Source: an uncultured Saprospiraceae bacterium
GTDB taxonomy: Bacteria; Bacteroidota; Bacteroidia; Chitinophagales; Saprospiraceae
DNA length: 40,546 nucleotides
Assembly (NCBI GenBank): GCA_937950315.1
Contig: CALFDU010000071.1
Location: 1 to 40,546, forward strand
Direction: 5' to 3'
The notes beneath the pieces were generated by a model, which was not told the DNA's origin, made no database searches, and saw nothing but the letters and a program-made list of their open reading frames with translations. Shown here piece after piece: positions 1 to 6,834 of the stretch. Within the stretch, counting starts at the first letter, position 1; the number at the start of each line of letters is the position of its first letter. The translations under genes were made by a program, and so were the position numbers.

Positions 1-951
1 TGGTAAATAAGCCGCTTTGGTCCAACCAGTAGGCAACCTTCTAGAATAATATAAATCGTAACTATCGTAGTTGCCATGTGGACCTACTGAAAATATCATC
101 AAGCTATCGTCCGCCATCAATGCAGGGTGACCTACATTCACTCGTTCTTCAAAAAATGATATGGCAATCGGATCAGTCCACATGCCTCTGTCCTTGGTAC
201 TCATATAAATACGGCAATGTTTATCCCTTAGCTCCATCTCTTCACAACGCGTATAATAAATCTCATCCCTTCTAGAATTTAACACTGCCGAACCTTCATG
301 TTCACTAGTATTTATGATAACATCATATGGCTTGACTTCATTGCTGTTCAAATCCAACAAATACAAATTGGAATAAAAATTTCCTGACCACTCATAGGTC
401 AAAGGCTCATTGTTATCTGCGGGTCTATCGGAAGAAAACAACAATTTATCTTCCTCAATGAGAAAAGGACTATACTCGTTGTATTGCGAATTTCCTTTCG
501 GACTTACAAGTTCGTAGGATGGGTCTGCCTTATATTTTTTATTATCTACAATCGATTTTAGACTACGATAGCCTTCTGTATATTCTGGTATGTTATTTTT
601 CCGTGCAAGGTCTCCAAACATAGCCAAAGATTTATCGTATTCTTCGTTTTGTTTGTATGCCTTGGCAAGTGCATATCTACATCTATCTTGATCAGAAAGT
701 CTTAGAGATTTCTCGTACCATTCAATGGCAGAGCCGACATCGCGCACTGCCATGTGAGACTGACCTGCGAGATATGCGATATATGATTTTGAATCTGGAT
801 TGCCTGCCTTGTTGTATTCGGAGGACAACATTTTTATAGCCTTTGAATATTGCTTCAATTCATAAGCTTCTCCCCCAGTCGCAACTTTACGTTGTACATC
901 ACAAGCTTGGGTAAGGACCAAAAAAAATACAATACATGCGATCTGCTTCAT
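1..951 (-). CDS. TPR/PD40-repeat lipoprotein (PorE/OmpA-like), C-terminus outside window
   Basis: The ATG at 951 opens a frame that runs without a stop to base 1, giving the first 317 residues; the gene continues beyond the window. Residues 1-17 form a lipoprotein signal ending in LTQAC, so the mature protein is probably acylated at Cys17 and held in the envelope. Residues about 25-130 look like TPR helices (for example SAIEWYEKSLRL and YDKSLAMFGDLA). From about residue 150 come PD40/WD40-like beta-propeller blades (YSPFLIEEDKLLFSSDR, HEGSAVLNSRRDEIYYTR, GHPALMADDSLMIFS). In Bacteroidota this order usually ends in a CNA-B-like and/or OmpA peptidoglycan-binding domain, as in PorE of the type IX secretion system and many paralogues. 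The C-terminus is not visible, so PorE itself cannot be told from a paralogue. It is separated from rpoD by 79 bases and is probably transcribed on its own or by read-through. Confidence 0.85.
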   Translation of the reverse strand, partial: MKQIACIVFFLVLTQACDVQRKVATGGEAYELKQYSKAIKMLSSEYNKAGNPDSKSYIAYLAGQSHMAVRDVGSAIEWYEKSLRLSDQDRCRYALAKAYKQNEEYDKSLAMFGDLARKNNIPEYTEGYRSLKSIVDNKKYKADPSYELVSPKGNSQYNEYSPFLIEEDKLLFSSDRPADNNEPLTYEWSGNFYSNLYLLDLNSNEVKPYDVIINTSEHEGSAVLNSRRDEIYYTRCEEMELRDKHCRIYMSTKDRGMWTDPIAISFFEERVNVGHPALMADDSLMIFSVGPHGNYDSYDLYYSRRLPTGWTKAAYLP

Positions 952-1030
952 TTCTTAAGAAAACTTATTGTTTACAAAGAAAATAACTATAATCGAATGT
1001 ATTGTATTTTATAGTACTTAAAGAAAATTA

Positions 1031-1894
1031 TCAGAGGTAAGACTTCATAGAGTCCTTATTTGCTGATTTTCTTAGCCTTCTCAGGGCTCTTTCTTTTATT
1101 TGTCTTACTCTTTCTCTTGTCAAACCATACAATTCACCAATCTCTTCTAGTGTCAGTGAAGAATGTCCGTTTAACCCGTAATAAGAAGAAAGCACCTCTA
1201 CTTCTCTTGGAGAAAGCAATGACAAACCATGCTTCAATTCATCTTTCATTGATTGAGCCATCAATCCTAGGTCTGGCATATCCTGATCATCATCATTGAA
1301 CAAGTCTATCAAAGTAGCATCGCCTTCATCTCCACCTACTGGAGCATCCATAGACAAGTGTCTGATTCCTCCTTTTAATAAATTGGTTACTTCTTTTGGC
1401 TTAATATCTAATAATTCTGCCAATTCTTCATTACTCGGCTCTCTTTCAAACTCTTGCACGAATGAAACATAGGCTTCATTCACTTTTTTATAAGAACTCA
1501 CCTTATTCAACGGTAATCTTACCAATCTACTATATTCTACAATCGATTGTAAAATCGATTGTCTAATCCACCAAACTGCGTAAGAGATAAATTTAAATCC
1601 TTTTGTTTCATCAAATCTTTTAGCAGCTTTCATCAAGCCCACATTACCCTCATTGATCAAATCACTCAGTGAAAGTCCTTGATTTTGGTATTGTTTAGCT
1701 ACTGAGACAACGAAACGCAAATTTGCCTGTGTCATTCTTTCCAATGCCTCGCTATCGCCTTCTCTGATTTTTTTTGCAAGCGTCGCCTCCTCATCGGGTG
1801 TCAATAGATCTATCTTACTGATATCATTAAGATATTTATCCAATGCTACACTCTCTCTGGAAGTGATTTTGTTCGTGATTTTTAATTGTCTCAT
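1031..1894 (-). CDS. rpoD: Primary RNA polymerase sigma factor (sigma-70 family, RpoD/SigA)
   Basis: This 287-residue protein is the compact housekeeping sigma factor typical of Bacteroidota, lacking region 1.1 and the large non-conserved insert of proteobacterial RpoD. Region 1.2 lies at about residues 15-50. Regions 2.1-2.4 lie at about 55-125, including LINEGNVGLMKAAKRFD and FISYAVWWIRQSI for core binding and -10 recognition. Region 3 is at about 135-190. Region 4 with its helix-turn-helix is at about 215-280 (LTLEEIGELYGLTRERVRQI). The start is the ATG at 1894, preceded by an AAGGA-like stretch about 8 bases upstream, which is unusual in this phylum. It lies downstream of rpsO and pnp on the same strand, but a good terminator after pnp (1991-2029) implies its own promoter in 1895-1990. 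No exact TAnnTTTG box was found there. Confidence 0.97.
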   Translation of the reverse strand: MRQLKITNKITSRESVALDKYLNDISKIDLLTPDEEATLAKKIREGDSEALERMTQANLRFVVSVAKQYQNQGLSLSDLINEGNVGLMKAAKRFDETKGFKFISYAVWWIRQSILQSIVEYSRLVRLPLNKVSSYKKVNEAYVSFVQEFEREPSNEELAELLDIKPKEVTNLLKGGIRHLSMDAPVGGDEGDATLIDLFNDDDQDMPDLGLMAQSMKDELKHGLSLLSPREVEVLSSYYGLNGHSSLTLEEIGELYGLTRERVRQIKERALRRLRKSANKDSMKSYL

Positions 1895-1990
1895 TATTTA
1901 TTTCCTTTACTTATTGACAAACTCAATAAAATAACTTATAGTTTATATACTTTATTACAATTGATTCGTGCATATAGTTTCAGTTAATGC

Positions 1991-2029
1991 AAAAAAAATT
2001 CCAACAAGTCAATAGACAAGCTGGAATTT
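1991..2029 (-). terminator. Intrinsic terminator after pnp
   Basis: Read on the minus strand, this is an 8-bp perfect stem (AAATTCCA with TGGAATTT). It is extended inward by a G-U and a C-G pair, a small TT/TT internal loop, three further pairs (GTC/GAC) and a TATT loop, and is followed by a run of T. It sits just downstream of the pnp stop and would separate rpsO-pnp transcription from rpoD. Confidence 0.75.
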
Positions 2030-2060
2030 CTTTATTTCTACTTAAATGTAAGCTATTTTA

Positions 2061-4205
2061 CTACTCTGCCTTCTTTTCATCTCTAGGATTTGGCAATAAA
2101 GCTTTTCTTGATAATCTCATCTTTCCATTCTTTGGATCAATGCCTATCAATTTAACCTTTACTGAATCTCCTTCTGAGAATACTTCACTTACGTCATTAA
2201 TTCTTGTATGCGATATCTCAGATACGTGTAATAAGCCTGATTTCCCTTTGAAATCAACAAAGACACCGTAAGGCATGATTGAAGCCACAATCGCATCATA
2301 CTCATCACCTACTGAAGGCTCAAATGTAATGTCGTCGATTCTCGCTTTCGCTTCATCAATTCCTTGCTTGTTTGTACTTGAGATAGAAACGATTCCTTTA
2401 TCATCAACCTCTTCAATGTTGATAACAGTACCCGTTTTCTCTTGAATATCTTGAATAATCTTTCCTCCTGGGCCGATTACCGCACCAATAAAGCTCTTAT
2501 CAATCGTCAATTCGATCATTCTTGGAGCATGTGGCTTAAGATCTTCTCTTGCAGCTTCAATGGTTTTATCCATTTCTCCTAAAATGTGCAATCTTGCTGC
2601 TTTGGCTTGCTTCAATGCTTTTTCTAGCAAATCATATGGCAATCCATCAATTTTGATATCCATCTGACATCCTGTGATACCTTCAGTTGTTCCTGTAACT
2701 TTGAAGTCCATATCACCCAATGCATCCTCATCTCCTAAAATATCAGTAAGAATCATGTTCTTATCTCCTTCTGAAATCATACCCATTGCGATTCCTGAAA
2801 CAGGTCTCTTCAATTTGATTCCACCGTCAAGAAGAGCCAATGACCCTGCACATACCGTTGCCATTGAAGACGAACCGTTTGATTCAAGTATATCTGATAC
2901 AATTCTAATCGTATATGGATTCTCATCTGGCAATACTTGCTTAATAGATCTTCCAGCAAGATTCGCGTGCCCTACTTCTCTTCTTCCTGGTCCTCTCATT
3001 GGCTTTGTTTCACCTACTGAAAGTGCTGGGAAGTTGTAATGCAATATAAAATTGTCATACCCAGACTTCAAGGCAGTATCAATCATCTGCTTATCAAGCT
3101 TTGTTCCCAAAGTCATAGAAGCCAATGCTTGTGTTTCTCCTCTATTAAAGATAGCAGATCCGTGAGCACTTGGTAGGTAATCAATTTCAGTCCAGATTGG
3201 TCTTACATCTTCTGGCCCTCTTCCGTCTAATCTTTCATTGGTATCAAGCATGTAACCTCTGATCAACTCCTTTTGAAGTTTTTTGAAGTATGGTGATACA
3301 AATGATAATTTATCTGCAGCATCTTCTCCGTCAAATTTCTCAGCAGCAGCTTCTTTTAAAGCTTCTTTTACTTTTTCAAAACCTTTCTTACGTTGTTTCT
3401 TGTTCAAGTTTTGCTTTGCAACATCAAGAATTCCAGCAGATGCTGTTTCTGTAACAAATGCCAAAACCTCATCATCCTTAGCAGGTTCTTCGATTTCTCT
3501 CTTTATCGCCTTATCTCCCACCAATTTAGCCAACTCATGCTGTGCAGCACATTGTGCTTTGATCGCATCATGACCAATTTTGATTGCTTCGATCAGTTCA
3601 TCCTCTTGGATTTCTTTTCCTTCTCCTTCAACCATGGTAACATCAGCCTCGGTAGCTCCTACAACAATTTCCATTGAAGCAGTTTCCAATTGAGATCTTG
3701 ATGGATTCACAACATAATTTCCATCAATCTTTGCCACTCTTACCTCTGAAATTGGTCCAGCAAACGGTATGTCTGAAACCATCAATGCCGCCGACGCTGC
3801 CAATGCCGCATATTGATCAGGCATTGTTTCTTCATCAGCCGATATAAGGTTGATAATCACTTGCGTGTCATACATATAACCATCTGGAAACAAAGGTCTG
3901 ATCGCTCTATCTACCAATCTACAGATCAATACTTCGTAATCGTTAAGCCTTGTTTCTCTTCTGAAAAAGTTACCAGGAATTCTTCCTATTGCAGCAAATT
4001 TTTCTTGGTAGTCTACTGATAATGGAAAAAAGGACTGGCCTTCTCTCATTTCATAGTTAGATACCACTGAGCAAAACAACATAGTCTTGCCGATCTTAAT
4101 GACAACTGATCCATGCGCTTGCGTAGCCAGTTTGCCTGTTTCAATAATTACTTCTTGTCCATCAGGGAGATTAAATGAAGTAGTTATAGGAGTAATGTTT
4201 CCCAT
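2061..4205 (-). CDS. pnp: Polyribonucleotide nucleotidyltransferase (PNPase)
   Basis: This 714-residue trimeric 3'-to-5' phosphorolytic exoribonuclease degrades RNA to nucleoside diphosphates in the cytoplasm. The domain order is canonical: RNase PH domain 1 (about 10-145, with GRIPGNFFRRE), an alpha-helical linker (about 150-320), RNase PH domain 2 (about 330-555, with GGIKLKRPVSGIAMG and the catalytic-region stretch GDMDFKVTGTTEGITG), a KH domain (about 565-625, with IGAVIGPGGKIIQDI) and an S1 domain (about 630-700, with YGVFVDFKGKSGLLHVSEI). Length is typical. The start is the ATG at 4205. It follows rpsO after 62 bases that hold a hairpin (4228-4255); rpsO-pnp is a very widely conserved pair, and in E. 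coli the intergenic RNA is where PNPase autoregulation occurs. Confidence 0.98.
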   Translation of the reverse strand: MGNITPITTSFNLPDGQEVIIETGKLATQAHGSVVIKIGKTMLFCSVVSNYEMREGQSFFPLSVDYQEKFAAIGRIPGNFFRRETRLNDYEVLICRLVDRAIRPLFPDGYMYDTQVIINLISADEETMPDQYAALAASAALMVSDIPFAGPISEVRVAKIDGNYVVNPSRSQLETASMEIVVGATEADVTMVEGEGKEIQEDELIEAIKIGHDAIKAQCAAQHELAKLVGDKAIKREIEEPAKDDEVLAFVTETASAGILDVAKQNLNKKQRKKGFEKVKEALKEAAAEKFDGEDAADKLSFVSPYFKKLQKELIRGYMLDTNERLDGRGPEDVRPIWTEIDYLPSAHGSAIFNRGETQALASMTLGTKLDKQMIDTALKSGYDNFILHYNFPALSVGETKPMRGPGRREVGHANLAGRSIKQVLPDENPYTIRIVSDILESNGSSSMATVCAGSLALLDGGIKLKRPVSGIAMGMISEGDKNMILTDILGDEDALGDMDFKVTGTTEGITGCQMDIKIDGLPYDLLEKALKQAKAARLHILGEMDKTIEAAREDLKPHAPRMIELTIDKSFIGAVIGPGGKIIQDIQEKTGTVINIEEVDDKGIVSISSTNKQGIDEAKARIDDITFEPSVGDEYDAIVASIMPYGVFVDFKGKSGLLHVSEISHTRINDVSEVFSEGDSVKVKLIGIDPKNGKMRLSRKALLPNPRDEKKAE

Positions 4206-4227
4206 AGTAAGTTTTTAATATATTAAG

Positions 4228-4255
4228 TAGCTTAATCTTGAGACCCGTTAAGCTA
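4228..4255 (-). other. Hairpin in the rpsO-pnp intergenic RNA
   Basis: An 8-bp perfect inverted repeat (TAGCTTAA with TTAAGCTA, 12-base loop) lies between the rpsO stop and the pnp start. On the transcribed strand no long T-run follows, so it reads more as a processing or regulatory stem than as a strong terminator. The position matches the region used for RNase III/PNPase autoregulation in E. coli; equivalence is an inference. Confidence 0.5.
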
Positions 4256-4267
4256 TTGGACAAGCAA

Positions 4268-4543
4268 TTATTTTCTGATCTTCAGCTTGTCAAGTATGTT
4301 TCTGTATTTTTCGATGTCTTTTCTCTCTAAGTATGTAAGTAATCTCTTTCTTTTACCTACTAGAGTTAAAAGTGCTTTTCTACTCGCGTGATCTTTTTTG
4401 TTTGCACGTAAGTGATCTGATAAAGCTTGCACTCTAAATGTGAATAGTGCGATTTGGCCCTCGATTGACCCTGTGTTAGAAGCTTCTCCTCCGAATTCTT
4501 TGAAGATCTCTTCTCTTTTCTCTTTTGTTAAGTATTCTGCCAT
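4268..4543 (-). CDS. rpsO: 30S ribosomal protein S15
   Basis: This is a 91-residue S15 that binds 16S rRNA early in assembly of the small-subunit platform. The recognisable core is GSIEGQIALFTFRVQALSDH, LRANKKDHASRKALLTLVGK and RKRLLTYLERKDIEKYRNI. I chose the ATG at 4543 (MAEYLTKEKREE), which matches the family length. An in-frame TTG at 4561 would add six lysine-rich residues with no family support. rpsO leads the rpsO-pnp unit on the minus strand, and a TAnnTTTG -7 box lies about 53 bases upstream of the chosen start. Confidence 0.96.
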   Translation of the reverse strand: MAEYLTKEKREEIFKEFGGEASNTGSIEGQIALFTFRVQALSDHLRANKKDHASRKALLTLVGKRKRLLTYLERKDIEKYRNILDKLKIRK

Positions 4544-4595
4544 TTTAATTTTTTTTACCAAATAGAATTACGAAAATCATAATTTAGCGAGGTGC

Positions 4596-4603
4596 AAATG
4601 TAC
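4596..4603 (-). promoter_or_regulatory. Candidate -7 box of the rpsO-pnp promoter
   Basis: On the minus strand the sequence is TACATTTG, an exact match to the Bacteroidota -7 consensus TAnnTTTG, about 53 bases upstream of the rpsO ATG. No clear TTG -33 element is present at the usual spacing, so this is supported by one element only. Confidence 0.4.
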
Positions 4604-4629
4604 AATTTTATTCTTTATTATGTTAGACT

Positions 4630-5085
4630 ATGTTAACTAATCTATTAAATAGACATTTACTACTTGTATTACCCGTATTTATTGGGTTTTTCCTCATTTC
4701 AACACCCATTTCTGCTCAAGAACTACTCATCGACAGTTTAGGCTTTGAAACCTTCGAAATGACTGAAGGAGATACGACTTATATGATGAAAAAATACTTC
4801 ATCGTCTATCTGAAAGCGGGGCCAAATCAAGACCATAATCCTGAAGAAGCCGCAAAAATACAAAAAGGACATAGAGACAACATGAATATGCTCGCCAAAC
4901 AAGGGTCATTATGCATCGCTGGGCCTATGGGAGATGATGGTGATGTGCGGGGAATTATGATTCTTTCAGTCCCCACCCTTGAAGAAGTCGAAGATATGGT
5001 TGCCAAGGATCCTGCTGTCATCGCCAGGAGACTGATTATGGATATTCAACCCTTTTGGGCAGCCAAGGGAAGCAAGTTGTTTTAA
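4630..5085 (+). CDS. Exported YciI-family protein
   Basis: The protein has 151 residues. Residues 1-30 form a signal peptide (hydrophobic LLLVLPVFIGFFLI, then STPISAQ with likely cleavage after Ala29). Residues 53-145 match the YciI-related fold (dimeric alpha/beta ferredoxin-like): YFIVYLKAGP, then HRDNMNMLAKQGSLCIAGP, GDVRGIMILSV and DPAVIARRLIMDIQPFW. The family's conserved His-Asp pair appears to be present as His81 and Asp127. YciI homologues are usually small cytoplasmic proteins of uncertain catalytic role, so a Sec signal places this one in the periplasm or envelope. It is divergent from rpsO with an 86-base gap and convergent with the DUF3179 gene. No function can be assigned beyond the family. 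Confidence 0.85.
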   Translation: MLTNLLNRHLLLVLPVFIGFFLISTPISAQELLIDSLGFETFEMTEGDTTYMMKKYFIVYLKAGPNQDHNPEEAAKIQKGHRDNMNMLAKQGSLCIAGPMGDDGDVRGIMILSVPTLEEVEDMVAKDPAVIARRLIMDIQPFWAAKGSKLF

Positions 5086-5092
5086 TTGGTAT

Positions 5093-5160
5093 CGCTTGCG
5101 CAAATGATAGGTTATGATTTTCAAGCTATTCTTTTTGGTGTTTATACGCTTGCGCAAATG
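5093..5160. repeat. Two 14-bp direct repeats with TTGCGCAA core
   Basis: CGCTTGCGCAAATG occurs at 5093-5106 and again at 5147-5160, 54 bases apart, in the gap between the convergent YciI-like and DUF3179 genes. The core TTGCGCAA is a perfect palindrome. The 12-base part GCTTGCGCAAAT recurs at 26600-26611 (minus) and 38397-38408. The rest of the 201-base gap shows no gene or clear terminator; a 20-codon ATG frame spanning the repeats has no support. Confidence 0.7.
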
Positions 5161-5286
5161 TTTTAACTCCTTTTCAGGCAAATACCTTTCAAAATCCTAT
5201 TAATACTACTGGGACACTAAATCCCCAAAGGAGTCATAGCATCCCAGCAACTTATATTCTATTTATCTTTCTCAGTTTGATTTTAA

Positions 5287-6777
5287 CTAATACACCAATT
5301 CTGTATCTGGAAACGCATTGACCCAAGCAAACCAAAAAATGTTATGAGATGGCAATCGGTTTAAATATTTGCCGGAAGGCGAAGTCAACCTATCTTCTGA
5401 AATCTGCCAATGTTCACCAGAACTATCCACCAACATCCCATTCTTGAAATTTTTAAAGATTACATCTTTCGATTCATATGCTTTAGACAAACCGTCTTTC
5501 TCTGCAATCACGACATAACTCATTCCATTGATGGCATCTTGAAACAAACCTTTTCTCTTCAAGTAATCTATGGATATCGCAATTGGGTCGTCTTGATAAT
5601 TTTCTGTTTTCAAAACCAAAACTTCCGCCTTGTTTTTCAATCGATCATCATTGCTCGGAACAGGAAACATCAATTCATCTGTCGCATAGTAATCCTTGTA
5701 TGCCTCTCCTTCATCATAATTACGTCTATGGCCTGTATCAAGAGACAATACCGTAGTCTTTGGATGAATCTTCTTCCATTCACCCCAAGTTGTTGTAACC
5801 ACAGAATAACTTTCAAGTTCAATGCCCTTCCCAACCAAAGGTCCTATCACTGGCTTTCCCTCAATCGTATTCCAAAGCGATTGCGTGGCACGATCATACA
5901 TCAATTTATTGGACCGATACAAGAACCCGCTGGTTCCTAAATCATGGAATTGATTATTATGCGTCATGTCATAAGCGATGACTGTACCACACAAAGTACA
6001 ATAGACACCTGCAATTTTAGTCTCTGCAAACTCGTCTACAAAAAATTCGTGCCAGGCAAGAATCCTTTTCGGATAGGCCTTAGCAATCCCATTTATGTAA
6101 AATCCAAAAACCACATGATCATCCTTAAGATAATCTGCATCTGAAGCAGCCAACATATTAGGAATCCGCAATGGAGGAATACCATCCTGCACAACTCCAC
6201 CCCACATGACTTCATCCAATCTTATTGTCGAAGGCTCAGACCTCCCTTTAAAATATCCTTCAAATTTTGGATCAATATATTTATGCAACTCTGCTTTAAA
6301 ATCAGAATAGTAAGCCACGGGTTCATAATCAGTACTCCACAACCATCTCAGTCCTTTGTAATAATTTGTAATGGCTCCATCACTTTTATCTTTTAATATT
6401 TTATCAACTTTATTTAGAAGCCAATGGTCTGAACTCAACCTAACTATCTCAAAAAAAGGCGCAAAATATCCATTACTCCAATCATCCTCAATCTGTGCAA
6501 GAATCATTTGTTGATCCTCTCGTTCGCCATAAACCAAATTAAGAAATCCTTGCAAACCAACATCTCTAAATTCAGCATTACTTATTGTATTCCTTAAACA
6601 AATACTACCAAAGAGTTGTATTTCTTCAGCGAGTAATTGGTCATCACTCTCCGAAACTGCTGTTGTTTCGGTTGACAAATTTTTATCCTTGTCTGCCAGC
6701 AGACAATCGATGGATTTGGCTTGAGAGGATTCAACCAAGCCGAAGACTATTGCAATTGAAAAGAAATAATATCTCAT
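5287..6777 (-). CDS. DUF3179 domain-containing exported protein
   Basis: The protein has 496 residues with a Sec signal at 1-20 (FFSIAIVFGLVESSQA). Residues about 45-175 form a helical region without a domain I recognise. From about 185 to 490 is an unmistakable DUF3179 domain: PPLRIPNMLAASDADYL, then a CxxC motif at Cys260/Cys263 in GVYCTLCGTVIAYD, LGTSGFLYRSNKLMYDR, VVTTTWGEWKKIHP and DELMFPVP. The biochemical function of DUF3179 is unknown; the CxxC suggests metal binding or a redox-active pair. The start is the ATG at 6777. The gene follows lptD by 57 bases on the same strand, so the two may be cotranscribed. The N-terminal helical half makes it longer than the bare domain. Confidence 0.9.
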   Translation of the reverse strand: MRYYFFSIAIVFGLVESSQAKSIDCLLADKDKNLSTETTAVSESDDQLLAEEIQLFGSICLRNTISNAEFRDVGLQGFLNLVYGEREDQQMILAQIEDDWSNGYFAPFFEIVRLSSDHWLLNKVDKILKDKSDGAITNYYKGLRWLWSTDYEPVAYYSDFKAELHKYIDPKFEGYFKGRSEPSTIRLDEVMWGGVVQDGIPPLRIPNMLAASDADYLKDDHVVFGFYINGIAKAYPKRILAWHEFFVDEFAETKIAGVYCTLCGTVIAYDMTHNNQFHDLGTSGFLYRSNKLMYDRATQSLWNTIEGKPVIGPLVGKGIELESYSVVTTTWGEWKKIHPKTTVLSLDTGHRRNYDEGEAYKDYYATDELMFPVPSNDDRLKNKAEVLVLKTENYQDDPIAISIDYLKRKGLFQDAINGMSYVVIAEKDGLSKAYESKDVIFKNFKNGMLVDSSGEHWQISEDRLTSPSGKYLNRLPSHNIFWFAWVNAFPDTELVY

Positions 6778-6834
6778 ACTTTGATTATTTATTAAAAAAC
6801 CAAGAAGAGATAATTTTGTTTCTAAAAAACGAAT

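Noticed and set aside
2674-3573. Plus-strand open frames opposite pnp
   Set aside because: Their composition mirrors the antisense of pnp codons; pnp is intact and fully explains the region.
4544-4561. TTG start six codons upstream for rpsO
   Set aside because: It adds a lysine-rich stub that S15 proteins lack; the ATG at 4543 gives the normal length.
5104-5166. A 20-codon frame spanning the TTGCGCAA repeats
   Set aside because: No ribosome-binding or homology support; it is explained by the repeats and chance.
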